Origin: Nitrospiraceae bacterium
GTDB lineage: Bacteria > Nitrospirota > Thermodesulfovibrionia > Thermodesulfovibrionales > UBA6898
Reading direction: 5' to 3'
DNA length: 64,000 bases
Assembly: GCA_020347665.1 (NCBI GenBank)
Contig: CP070737.1
Coordinates: forward strand, 518,163 to 582,162
Numbering within the stretch: position 1 is the stretch's first letter; each line of letters starts with the position of its first letter. Positions 26,758 through 34,614 of this stretch are shown in pieces. A model generated the notes under the pieces. That model saw only the letters and a list, made by a program, of their open reading frames with translations. It ran no database searches and had not been told where the DNA came from. A program made the position numbers and the translations under genes.

Positions 26758-27207
26758 ATGGGAGAAGCACAGGTATGTCCGATAGGCGGTCTTAGTGTTA
26801 TACTTTTTGCGACAGATGGATCAGCTCATAGCGAGAATGCAATGACAGAGGCAGTGAACCTCTCCAAGGCATGTTCGACCAAACTCTTTGCTGTATCTAT
26901 TGTAGAAGGCAATCCTGAATATGATGCCCTTGCTCCGGGACTCGTTGAAAAGAAAGAAAAGGAAGCAAAAGAATTTCTTGATGCAACAAAAAATTGTGCA
27001 GAAAGAGAAGGCATCACGTGTAACATTATTGCCCGCCATGCTGAAGACGCTGCCGACGCCATCGTCGAAGAAGCCGAAAAGTTGAAGTCTGACATGATCA
27101 TTATGGGCCGACACGGCAGGAAAAAAGGAATTAAAAAACTTCTCATGGGCAGTGTTACATCAAAAGTTATTGGTTATGCCCCCTGTAAAGTTTTGGTAGT
27201 ACCGTAA
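26758..27207 (+). CDS. Universal stress protein (UspA family)
   Basis: The 149-residue single-domain Usp has the first strand VILFATDGSAHSENAM with the conserved Asp, and the ATP-binding loop GRHGRKKGIKKLLMGSVTSKVIGYAPCKVLVV matching G-2x-G-9x-G(S/T). It is therefore probably an ATP-binding Usp. A strong AAAGGAGG lies upstream of the ATG, and TATACT at 26695-26700 may be the -10 box. It is followed at once by a 22-bp perfect inverted repeat, which may end the transcript. Confidence 0.92.
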   Translation: MGEAQVCPIGGLSVILFATDGSAHSENAMTEAVNLSKACSTKLFAVSIVEGNPEYDALAPGLVEKKEKEAKEFLDATKNCAEREGITCNIIARHAEDAADAIVEEAEKLKSDMIIMGRHGRKKGIKKLLMGSVTSKVIGYAPCKVLVVP

Positions 27208-27216
27208 CGTGTTAAG

Positions 27217-27289
27217 GTGACAGGTCTTGACATGTGACTTAATGTCTGGTAATTGATTCCGAGTGGTGTCACATGTCAAGACCTGTCAC
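27217..27289. repeat. Palindromic dispersed element, full copy 1
   Basis: GTGACAGGTCTTGACATGTGAC at 27217-27238 is exactly inverted at 27268-27289 (22-bp perfect arms, 29-base spacer). A second full copy (33030-33101) and partial copies (31008-31032, 34857-34880) share the TCTTGACA / TGTCAAGAC core. Its position between convergent uspA and the SHOCT gene would suit a bidirectional terminator. It resembles REP-like sequences moved by RAYT transposases. No transposase is in the window. Confidence 0.75.
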
Positions 27290-27328
27290 TTATTTGTCTT
27301 ATTTATCCATATGTATCATCTCTTTAGC

Positions 27329-27580
27329 TTAAGACATCTTTCTTATTCGCTCGAATTCATCTTTTGATAGTTCGCCTTTGGCATATCGCTTTTTTAGAAT
27401 CTCTAATGCGCTCTCCGAATCCCCACCTTCGCCATGATGTTGTCCGGTCCCGGACCAGGGAGGCCGACACCCCCATTGACCAGCGAATAAAAATACTACC
27501 ACTATGACCACAACAATCATAATCATTGGGAATATCCAGATACCTGCCCAGGGCTACCAGATTGAGTGCTCCGGTCCCAT
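27329..27580 (-). pseudogene. SHOCT-domain membrane protein interrupted by an in-frame amber codon
   Basis: The C-terminal 28 residues (ALEILKKRYAKGELSKDEFE and on) are a clear SHOCT domain. It follows a valine-rich membrane helix and a Gly/His linker. The best start is ATG at 27580, with AGGAG 7-8 bases upstream. From it the frame reads MGPEHSIW, then TAG at 27556-27554, then PWAGIWIFPMIMIVVV. Before-helix Trp/Pro/Gly segments like this are usual in SHOCT proteins, so the stop seems to interrupt a once intact gene. The downstream ATG at 27526 gives a 65-residue product that could still be made by reinitiation. Confidence 0.65.
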
Positions 27581-27685
27581 TTTAAATCTCCTTTTTTGTT
27601 ATTTCCCTTTTTTGTACTAAAATATAACACAGAAAAAAAAGGGTGGAATTAAGTGCCAAAATTAAATGGTCTTTATCGTGTTTTC

Positions 27686-28177
27686 TTATATGGCGAATTC
27701 GGTGCAATAATTAACGAACACCCTTTCTGCCTCATTCTCCAGGTCGTCACCCATTATCATAAAATGATCCCCTTCGAGATCAAATTTCGAAAAATAATTA
27801 TACTTTCTTGCCATATGAAATCCAAAACGAGAATAATAGTCAGGCAAACCCAGGACAAATATTTTCTTATATCCGATTGATAGAGCTACACTATTGCCAT
27901 AACGAATTAACGCTGAGCCAATACCCTGATTCTGATACTCTGGCAAAACAGCTATGGGGGCAAGTCCCAGACCAATAATTTCTTGTTCTTTATATACAGG
28001 GCTATACGCAATGTGTCCTACGATATTTCCATCGATTTCATAGACAAGTGAGATAGTAAGATTGTTGTTCTTTCTTAAATTGTCAACAATTGTTCCTTCT
28101 TCAGGTTCGTTGAATACTTGGTAATGTAGTTGTGTAATTTGATCTCTATCAGTTTCTTTTTCTTTGCGGATTCTCAC
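27686..28177 (-). CDS. GNAT-family N-acetyltransferase
   Basis: The 163-residue protein has the full GNAT fold. N-terminal MRIRKEKETDRDQITQLHYQVF is followed by the strand VGHIAYSPVYKEQ. Motif A is GLAPIAVLPEYQNQGIGSALIRYG with the acetyl-CoA loop Q-x-x-G-I-G, and a late strand reads FVLGLPDYYSRFGFHMAR. The pattern VLGxPxYYxRFGF is typical of the YhbS-like group. The start is GTG at 28177, with AAGGGA about 12 bases upstream. The substrate is unknown. Confidence 0.85.
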   Translation of the reverse strand: MRIRKEKETDRDQITQLHYQVFNEPEEGTIVDNLRKNNNLTISLVYEIDGNIVGHIAYSPVYKEQEIIGLGLAPIAVLPEYQNQGIGSALIRYGNSVALSIGYKKIFVLGLPDYYSRFGFHMARKYNYFSKFDLEGDHFMIMGDDLENEAERVFVNYCTEFAI

Positions 28178-28350
28178 CCAAATTCATCCCTTTAATTATT
28201 CAATACTAAATACCGGTTTATTCACTATTCTGTGAAATATGAAGCCCGGCCATTGAATGAACCTCTGAATGTCAGGATACAGGCCTGATCCTCTTGAGAA
28301 GAATGACACCTTCAGAAGAATGGTTTAATCGTGTTCTGTCTTCATGTCCC

Positions 28351-30963
28351 CTATTCTTTTAAGAGCTGTATGCCGTCAAGCGTCTCTTCGAATCGGTATC
28401 CCATTTTGCGAGCCTCGAGATAAATGGTCCGGCCCGCACGGTGCTGCATGGCTTCCATAACAAGGGGAAGTTCGACTCTGGGATCCGCAAGAAGATGTTT
28501 CTCGAGTATTTCTGTCTTCGCTTCCCCGATTAAATACCGTGCTGCCTCTCTGATATCCCAAGGATTGTCTGAGGTAAGCAGCCTTTCGGCAAAAACTGCC
28601 TTTGCTTCAGCCTCGGCGTTTCTGAATTCCGTAATCCACTTTGCTGCATTGTACCATTTTGTTTTTTTGTCGAACTTCAGGTGCTCAGTGTAGCTGATAA
28701 ACTCCTCTGGAGCTGTAACTTCGGCGAGTGAACGCACAAGGGTCTCAAGGTCCGAATGTTTATGTTGCCTCTTCAGTGATTCAAGGATTAGGTCTCTGGC
28801 AGCGGATTCTCCCAGTCTTGCCATGAGAAACACAGCAGCCAGATGCAGTTCATTACCGGTATTATTTAGAGAGTATTTTTTTGCCCATTTCAGAGACCGC
28901 CTGTCCCTGTGTAAAGCAAAGTAGACCAATGCGCTTCGCTGGGCAATGACACTCCGTTCTCCTGTCAGTTGTGCAATCGCAAAATCGAATGACTCATTTG
29001 TCATCGGCATCTCAGACAGTGCGAGGAAAACATTTTTATATGTATTCTCAGGCCCTGGCAGAACTGAATCCAGTATAGGCTGTATTGACCGTGCATCACC
29101 AATTGCCCCGAGTATGGAAATCAGTTTCAGTTTCGCTTTTATATCTGTATCTGAACGCCTGATTACTTCGTGTGCATAAGGAAGAATATCAGGGCCTGTT
29201 ATCACAAGCCACATCGCTGCATTTTTAGACGCACTCCCATGCTGTGAAAGGCTTTGGATGTTCTGTTTTATCCCTTCGGGTGACATATGCTCGATAATCT
29301 GGTCTTCGAAATGTTTCCGGTACCTCGCTTCTTCAGTCCGGGCACGTTTTCTCTTTCCATCGATTTCTTCTGCTTCTCTCTTTTCCCTGAGTAAAGTGTA
29401 TAGCTCCGATTCATTTCCGATTAGCTGATTAAGGCGTTTTGAAGAAGAGATATAGAGATCTTCATCGAGATTTCCCTCATTAAACAGACTGTCGATCTGT
29501 TGACGGCTCAAAAAGAGATACTCGGCGGCATCAAATGTGATCAAGATATCAAAAATCATTTTGTAGGCGGACTTCCTTTGAATACCCTGTTTCATCCAGA
29601 CGGTGTCTCCTGATGAGGCAATGTCCTGAAGCTGCATGAGAAGAAATGCATGCCCTTCAGGATGAGGATGTTTTCCTAGAATATGAGGTACGATCAGTAA
29701 TTGCGACCGCTTATCCAGCTTATTTACCGCTGAAATAAATTCAGGGATATTGATTTCAACAGAAGCAGGAAGGGCTGAAAGGTTAGTCAGGATCTGGGTA
29801 ATAAGTGCCGCAGAGCTTTTCGTACCAATACTGCCAACTTGCCTGTTCAGCTCTTTTGTAAGAATAAGTCCTGAGTCGCGTGTGCTTGCCTGTGCCAGGA
29901 ACTCTATGGCCTGTGATTGCATCTTGTAATCTATGATAGCACGTGCCTTTTCTGAAGCAGAGGGGTCAGAGACCTGTTCTGTTGACAATATCCCGTCAAG
30001 ATATTGAACGATATTGCCTCGTCCTTCATAGGAAAGGGCATGTTTGAGTGCATATCTCCCGGCCGCCTCCAGTTCAAGATTGAAGAAGATCTCATCGCGC
30101 ATGATATTTTTTAGTTTTGACAGTTGCTTCGCAAAAACCTCTTCGACAAGGGATGACGGAAATTTGTCAAGCTGATAATAGAGCGCCCGGTGCCTGTTAT
30201 AGACATGCGTTCTGTATATTTCAGGAACGATGGAATAATGTGTTTCATCAAGAATCTCCTGCATATAAGACACTGCAGGTTTAAAGTTTCTCTGGACAAA
30301 AAAATCAAGGTAATACTTGTCTATGGGCAGAAAATTGTGCCAGTATTTGAGTTCAACATCAACCATGTATTTGATTGCATGTTCAAACACTGCATTTTCA
30401 ATATCAGGCTGATTGGTGGCAATAAGAGAACGTATCACGGCAGTAAAAAATCTTATTTCCCTCAATGAAATGTTTACGGTGAAGAGCATGTCAAAGAACT
30501 TCCTGCTTTGGTACAAATTTTTACCAAAAAAAGTGAGGAGGTATTCCCTGAGTTCGGTATCGTCGAAGGATTCGATGATCTTATTTTCTATATGGGGATC
30601 TACACAGCGGCTTCCGTTACGGTTCTGATAGAATGAACCATACAGACTGAGCAGATTAAGGTTCCTTTTCTCGAGCAGGACAGAGAAGGCCTTCAGATTG
30701 CCGCTTAACGCAAGAGAAATAGTCGCAGTGCGGGATTCTTTCTCATCCCTGGAGTTCACCTTTTCAAACAGTTCTTTCTCTTCCAATATCTTCGGCATAT
30801 TGATAGTACGTCCATTCATCGAAATGCTCTTGTGATGGTCTCCTTTCGGGCAAAGGTAGGGGTAATCTGCTGCGACTAGTGCCGTGTCTGCAAAGGAGTA
30901 CGAAGCGGAAATTAAGAAGAACGCTATGAGGACTACCATGATTCCTGTGTCAATCCTTCTCAT
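28351..30963 (-). CDS. Large exported protein with HEAT-like helical repeats
   Basis: The 870-residue product starts with a signal peptide (hydrophobic VVLIAFFLISASYSFA, cleavage near residue 25). The rest is almost entirely helical. Segments such as ISILGAIGDARSIQPILDSVL and FLMARLGESAARDLILESL have the A-x-x-L-G-x-x-G-D-x-R-A spacing of HEAT/PBS-lyase repeats, mainly in residues 540-860. A charged coiled coil (REAEEIDGKRKRARTEEARY) lies near 530. An exported helical scaffold of this size suggests a periplasmic adaptor, but no family was recognised. A 5' ATG overlaps a weak GAAAG; the ATG nine codons in is an alternative. Two lipoprotein genes lie upstream on the same strand. Confidence 0.75.
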   Translation of the reverse strand: MRRIDTGIMVVLIAFFLISASYSFADTALVAADYPYLCPKGDHHKSISMNGRTINMPKILEEKELFEKVNSRDEKESRTATISLALSGNLKAFSVLLEKRNLNLLSLYGSFYQNRNGSRCVDPHIENKIIESFDDTELREYLLTFFGKNLYQSRKFFDMLFTVNISLREIRFFTAVIRSLIATNQPDIENAVFEHAIKYMVDVELKYWHNFLPIDKYYLDFFVQRNFKPAVSYMQEILDETHYSIVPEIYRTHVYNRHRALYYQLDKFPSSLVEEVFAKQLSKLKNIMRDEIFFNLELEAAGRYALKHALSYEGRGNIVQYLDGILSTEQVSDPSASEKARAIIDYKMQSQAIEFLAQASTRDSGLILTKELNRQVGSIGTKSSAALITQILTNLSALPASVEINIPEFISAVNKLDKRSQLLIVPHILGKHPHPEGHAFLLMQLQDIASSGDTVWMKQGIQRKSAYKMIFDILITFDAAEYLFLSRQQIDSLFNEGNLDEDLYISSSKRLNQLIGNESELYTLLREKREAEEIDGKRKRARTEEARYRKHFEDQIIEHMSPEGIKQNIQSLSQHGSASKNAAMWLVITGPDILPYAHEVIRRSDTDIKAKLKLISILGAIGDARSIQPILDSVLPGPENTYKNVFLALSEMPMTNESFDFAIAQLTGERSVIAQRSALVYFALHRDRRSLKWAKKYSLNNTGNELHLAAVFLMARLGESAARDLILESLKRQHKHSDLETLVRSLAEVTAPEEFISYTEHLKFDKKTKWYNAAKWITEFRNAEAEAKAVFAERLLTSDNPWDIREAARYLIGEAKTEILEKHLLADPRVELPLVMEAMQHRAGRTIYLEARKMGYRFEETLDGIQLLKE

Positions 30964-31007
30964 CTTTCATTTATCTATCTTATGGCAGATAAAAAAAACG
31001 AGAAATT

Positions 31008-31032
31008 ACGTCACTTGTCAAGACCTGATGCC
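31008..31032. repeat. Palindromic dispersed element, half copy
   Basis: ACGTCACTTGTCAAGACC matches one arm of the elements at 27217 and 33030. It is flanked by GAGAAAT (31000-31006) and ATTTCTC (31037-31043), which pair over the end of the neighbouring lipoprotein gene and may form its transcript end. Confidence 0.5.
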
Positions 31033-31041
31033 TAGCATTTC

Positions 31042-31461
31042 TCATTGCAATCCTGAAATAGTCACCTGCACCTCACCATCATGGACAGTCGTTATGTAGG
31101 TAACTGGCATGCTTTCTACACCGCCTGCACTTCTTACCGTTAGATCAGCAGCACACGTATATTGATTTGTATTTTCGTCAACACTCTTTTGTCTGATATT
31201 TCCGACTACTACACTCATGCTCGCTTTAAACATCCTTCTTTCATCTTCGGATAACTCCCCTGCTCCAAGAGAAGCTACAGAACTTATATCATCTAACAGG
31301 ATTTCCATTGCCTGGGCCCTGACAGCCTTGACCGTCTTTTTGTCATCACATAAGGGTACTGTTTTAGAGCAGGAGGATAAGAATGCGACAAACAGAATGA
31401 CTACCATCAGAATAGTTAAAGAGATTTTGTCAGAAAAGCCATAATAAACTGTATTGCTCAT
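31042..31461 (-). CDS. Lipoprotein of unknown function, 139 residues
   Basis: I chose the ATG at 31461 because AAAGGAG lies 5-6 bases upstream; an earlier frame start adds eight residues. After MSNTVYYGFSDKISL a hydrophobic helix ends in the lipobox FLSSC. The mature part has two further cysteines (PLCDDKKT and YTCAADL), a helical middle and a strand-rich end, LTVRSAGGVESMPVTYITTV. This resembles small periplasmic proteins with a cystatin-like fold, but no family is recognised. It lies 38 bp downstream of another lipoprotein gene. Confidence 0.7.
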   Translation of the reverse strand: MSNTVYYGFSDKISLTILMVVILFVAFLSSCSKTVPLCDDKKTVKAVRAQAMEILLDDISSVASLGAGELSEDERRMFKASMSVVVGNIRQKSVDENTNQYTCAADLTVRSAGGVESMPVTYITTVHDGEVQVTISGLQ

Positions 31462-31498
31462 GTTTTCTCCTTTTATGCCGTGCATCCGGCTGTAAAAA

Positions 31499-32005
31499 TT
31501 ATGTTTTTATATTTGCTTCGAGTTTTGTAACCATCAATGTGCCGTCTATAATTTCTATATCTATTTTTTCGTAGGCCTTCTGCTTTATGGTCTTCCCCTG
31601 TATAGTAATTACTTCGAAAATTTCAGTTTCAACATGGGCACTCTGTCCGTCATCATTAATAGTAATTTTTTCATTCTCTCGTTCATATTTGTAAGACGAA
31701 GCATTTGACCAGATATTTTCTGTCTCAATTCTGTATTTCGTGAGCGTCCAGTGCATTTTTTGCGGACCCAAGATAGTATTAAGAGTAATAATAATTTCAA
31801 TATCAGGAGACAGATACTGCATAACGCCTTCTATATCCCTGTTTTTGTTTGCGGTTTCAACATCATATATCATCTCTCTAATGTCATCCTCAGTTATGTA
31901 TTCATGGGACATCGAAGTTCTTTTACACGAGTTGCAGATTACAGTAACAACTAAGCTCAGCAGTAAAATTAAGAGAATATACCTGTTTCTGAACAATCCG
32001 TACAT
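31499..32005 (-). CDS. Lipoprotein with NTF2/SnoaL-like domain
   Basis: The 168-residue product has a signal region (YILLILLLSLVVTVIC) with possible acylation in CNSC near residue 24-27. The rest, ITEDDIREMIYDVETANKNRDIEGVMQYLSPDIEI then long strands TILGPQKMHWTLTKYR and HVETEIFEVITIQGK, follows the helix-then-curved-sheet plan of NTF2/SnoaL or DUF4440 proteins. Such domains bind small ligands or act as enzymes. No catalytic residue can be fixed. It probably shares a transcript with the lipoprotein and large exported protein downstream. Confidence 0.7.
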   Translation of the reverse strand: MYGLFRNRYILLILLLSLVVTVICNSCKRTSMSHEYITEDDIREMIYDVETANKNRDIEGVMQYLSPDIEIIITLNTILGPQKMHWTLTKYRIETENIWSNASSYKYERENEKITINDDGQSAHVETEIFEVITIQGKTIKQKAYEKIDIEIIDGTLMVTKLEANIKT

Positions 32006-32183
32006 GTACCTAACATTCGACCTTATTAAGATTTCTTTAAGAATATAATGACTCCTGAAGAGAAAAGCAATAGAGAGAGATTTTTATTCTATCGTCATTT
32101 CCCTTGCCCCCTGTTTTTCATATATACAGGTGTCGTTCTTTATCTGCCTGTTATATTTGAAATATTCATGATGATTTTGATAA

Positions 32184-32291
32184 TATAATTAGTCTTTGTG
32201 AGCACCTTGACACGGTAGGATTCGGCGTTCAGACAACAGCAGGACCTGCCATATAATTCAAGGAGTTAGCCATAATGGCAGGCTCCTTTTT
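32184..32291 (+). promoter_or_regulatory. Putative promoter plus attenuator-like leader (or small RNA) before the YchF-like gene
   Basis: TATAAT at 32184-32189 could start a transcript near 32196. Two exclusive hairpins follow: CCTGCCAT (32245-32252) can pair with ATGGCAGG (32275-32282), or AAGGAG plus GCCA (32260-32272) can pair with TGGC plus CTCCTT (32277-32288). The second is followed by a run of Ts to 32291, as in an intrinsic terminator. The next gene starts at 32333. The 15-base string ATATAATTCAAGGAG occurs at 32251-32265 and again at 32312-32326, where it supplies the SD. The rest of the 32006-32332 gap shows no gene. No known riboswitch was recognised. Confidence 0.5.
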
Positions 32292-32332
32292 TTATTGTCC
32301 AAAATCAAAAGATATAATTCAAGGAGATTTGA

Positions 32333-33022
32333 ATGAAAATAGGATTTACCGGTATAGAGCTGCCGGAAGGAAAAATAAAGTACAGAGATGAAACCCTCAT
32401 TGCCCTCGAAATGAAAGATAACCCGAAAAAAGTTTCTCCGTTTTATACAGAATTCATACGGGATGAGTATGTTCATTCTGATGTCATCGTCATTCCCCGA
32501 AGCATGATCCTGGATCTGTTAATACTGGACATTGAGAAGATTGAGATACGATTAAACCGCTTAACCGAAAATGCCGATAAGGTTGTACTCGATAAATGCA
32601 TAAAATATCTCGAAAAAGAAATACCGCTTTGCGATATTGAACTTAGTAATGAAGAAAAAAAGATTTTGATATCGGCAGCACCGTGCAGTCTCAAACCTGT
32701 CGTTATGCTCAAAGGCTCAGAGGATGTCAACACGATTATCTCTCTGGCACTTGAAAAAGCGGACCAGATGTTCTTTTATACATCAGGCCCGACAGAATCA
32801 CATGCCTGGCTGGCAAAAATTGGCACCAGCATTATTAACTGTGCTGCAAAGATCCATACTGACCTTGCCAGGGGGTTCATTAAAGGTGATGTAGTCAGTT
32901 ATGATGATTATATGAGCTGTCACAACTTCAATGATTGCAGGTCAAAAGGTCTGGTTAGAGTCACGGATCGTGACTACATAGTACAGCCTTGTGAGATAGT
33001 AGAGATTAGGTTTAATGTATAA
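32333..33022 (+). CDS. YchF/OLA1-like protein lacking the GTPase core
   Basis: The 229-residue product ends in a clear YchF C-terminal (TGS-like, DUF933) domain: LEKADQMFFYTSGPTESHAW, then KIHTDLARGFIKGDVVSYDDY, and RVTDRDYIVQPCEIVEIRFNV. The middle (LLILDIEKIEIRLNRL and a following helix) matches the YchF coiled-coil arm. The N-terminus starts MKIGFTGIELPEGK, where true YchF has a strand leading into G-x-x-x-x-G-K-S. No P-loop, no DxxG and no NxxD-like motif are found, and about 130 residues of G domain are missing. A normal ychF is expected elsewhere. AAGGAG is correctly spaced. Confidence 0.82.
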   Translation: MKIGFTGIELPEGKIKYRDETLIALEMKDNPKKVSPFYTEFIRDEYVHSDVIVIPRSMILDLLILDIEKIEIRLNRLTENADKVVLDKCIKYLEKEIPLCDIELSNEEKKILISAAPCSLKPVVMLKGSEDVNTIISLALEKADQMFFYTSGPTESHAWLAKIGTSIINCAAKIHTDLARGFIKGDVVSYDDYMSCHNFNDCRSKGLVRVTDRDYIVQPCEIVEIRFNV

Positions 33023-33029
33023 TGATTTT

Positions 33030-33101
33030 GTGTCACGTCTTGACATGTGACTTAAGTTCCAGTTTTGATTATGACTTGTGTCAATTGTCAAGACGTGACA
33101 C
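33030..33101. repeat. Palindromic dispersed element, full copy 2
   Basis: GTGTCACGTCTTGACA at 33030-33045 is exactly inverted at 33086-33101 (16-bp arms), and the inner bases TGTGACTTAA match copy 1. It lies between the convergent YchF-like and SWIB genes, the same kind of site as copy 1. Confidence 0.75.
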
Positions 33102-33112
33102 CTGTTATCTGC

Positions 33113-33439
33113 CTACTCTATGTTTGCTCCGACAACAGCGGCCATCTGCATCATGTTGATCGTCTGGCCTTCTTGCAGATTTGTAAGGTCGGTGACCTTG
33201 CCTGATTTACTTTTAGACTTTGTGTTTCTGAAGATCGGGAGCAGTTTGGCATCAGCCACAATGAACTTGCCTGCGTTCTCAGGCTTTCCATTTTCAGTCT
33301 TTGTCTGAAGTTTATTCTCTTTAATATAGTCCCATAGTTTTTTGGTGATTTCTGTCCTGGGAAGTTCTGTTGCTCCCAGAAACTCTGCCAGCTCTTTTTT
33401 CAGCTTTACCGGTTTGCTCAATCCTTTAGCTTCTGTCAT
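33113..33439 (-). CDS. SWIB/MDM2-domain protein
   Basis: The 108-residue protein starts with SKPVKLKKELAEFLGATELPRTEITKKLWDYIKENKLQ, the helical core of the SWIB/MDM2 fold known from eukaryotic chromatin remodellers and fused to or accompanying chlamydial topoisomerase. It continues with GKFIVADAKLLPIF, the conserved second half. The remaining 40 residues (SKSKSGKVTDLTNLQEGQ and on) are an added tail. Stand-alone SWIB proteins occur in several bacterial phyla. A DNA-associated role is inferred only. A good SD (AAAGGAG) precedes the ATG. Confidence 0.9.
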   Translation of the reverse strand: MTEAKGLSKPVKLKKELAEFLGATELPRTEITKKLWDYIKENKLQTKTENGKPENAGKFIVADAKLLPIFRNTKSKSKSGKVTDLTNLQEGQTINMMQMAAVVGANIE

Positions 33440-33665
33440 TTTTTACTCCTTTATGTTCAGATTTAATAAAATGATCTCGGGGTCAGATCTTCTGACCATT
33501 CAGTTTATTTCAAAATATTTTTTAGACTTGAATACTCTAGCATATTTTTATTGATTTTATGCAAAACCCAAAATAATTTGGTTTGTATTATTATATTATA
33601 AATGCTGCTATATAAATAGATTTCACTCCATTGCCACTGATGTAATTAAATTTATCAGTCTATTA

Positions 33666-34064
33666 TCATTCTAAAAGAAAGTTCGCTTTTAAAGTCCCTT
33701 TATCAAATGAATCATTAAAAGATATTAAATATATGTCGCGATTTGAATTGTTTTTAACTGCATGTTCAACATTGGGTGGAATTTCAAATAATTCTGCCTG
33801 ATCATCTTTTATATTGATTTCATTAATTACATCATTATCGCTGGATCGCCATACGAGTAGTGATGGACCTCCAAAAATTAAAATCCATTCGGTTGCATTT
33901 GTATGAAGGTGATTGCCTCTTACAGCACCAGGTGTTATAGAAATCACATGAACGTTTCCGAGAGTCTCCTGTAAACGACCGATAACTTCAAAAGGATTGA
34001 TTCCCCATCCTCTATTACTTTTCCAAACGTGATTTTGCAGATTATATCGTTTAATTTTACCCAT
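33666..34064 (-). CDS. Cupin-fold protein
   Basis: The 132-residue product has the cupin metal motif GAVRGNHLHTNATEWILIFGG near residue 48 (His, His, Glu) and the second motif FEIPPNVEHAVKNNSNRDIYLISF with the fourth His. The N-terminal part HVWKSNRGWGINPFEVIGR is unusual for general cupins and recalls WxcM/FdtA-like sugar-modifying proteins. Function remains open. No SD was seen. The AT-rich flanks (about 225 bp upstream of the SWIB start side and 65 bp beyond) show no other gene. Confidence 0.8.
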   Translation of the reverse strand: MGKIKRYNLQNHVWKSNRGWGINPFEVIGRLQETLGNVHVISITPGAVRGNHLHTNATEWILIFGGPSLLVWRSSDNDVINEINIKDDQAELFEIPPNVEHAVKNNSNRDIYLISFNDSFDKGTLKANFLLE

Positions 34065-34128
34065 AATACTTTTTATGAAATATATTTATCAGTGTGGCTG
34101 ACCCCTTGAAACTTTCAAATCTTGATTC

Positions 34129-34614
34129 TTATGGGAATAGTATATCTATTTCTCGTATTATCTCCGTAATCAGTATGTTCACCCTGGAATACTTCTTATC
34201 TGAATCGGAATCAGCAATAATATTCCATGAGACATCAATGGTATGACCATCAATGTTGGCACTTATACTGGTGAATGGAAGATTGGTCCCCTGCACCGTC
34301 TTGTCTTTCAGAGAAAATAACCCGGTATCTATGAGCGACTGAAAAAGTTTCTCAGTTCTTCCTATGGATAATTGATACGTGCCCGATATCACTTTCTCTG
34401 GCCCTATACCCTCGTAAGGATTCTCACCATAATACCCGATCGATCCGTCACCGTGAAAAACAATCCTAATCCATGATGCTCCCAGTTCACCATTGCTGGT
34501 CTGATAAATAATGTAATCGCTCTTATCGGGTTTTGCTTCAAATCGATAGTCACAGCCGGAAAACATCAAAACCAAAAGGCTATACATAACAAATGATTTA
34601 TTTAACATCGGCAT
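34129..34614 (-). CDS. Lipoprotein of unknown function, 161 residues
   Basis: A short signal region (FVMYSLLVLMFSGC) ends in a lipobox with Cys at residue 21. The mature part is beta-rich: IIYQTSNGELGASWIRIVFHGDGS, GTYQLSIGRTEKLFQSLID and FTSISANIDGHTIDVSW. This looks like small periplasmic sandwich proteins whose helix GRTEKLFQSLIDTGLF sits between sheets. I do not recognise the family. The start could also be the ATG two codons later. Confidence 0.7.
   Translation of the reverse strand: MPMLNKSFVMYSLLVLMFSGCDYRFEAKPDKSDYIIYQTSNGELGASWIRIVFHGDGSIGYYGENPYEGIGPEKVISGTYQLSIGRTEKLFQSLIDTGLFSLKDKTVQGTNLPFTSISANIDGHTIDVSWNIIADSDSDKKYSRVNILITEIIREIDILFP

Noticed and set aside
32275..32391. A 38-residue leader peptide (MAGSFFYCPKSK and on) with an AAGGAG in front
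   Set aside because: Its start lies in the terminator stem and it runs through the T-run into the next gene in another frame; the RNA-structure reading explains the bases better. A leader peptide remains possible.
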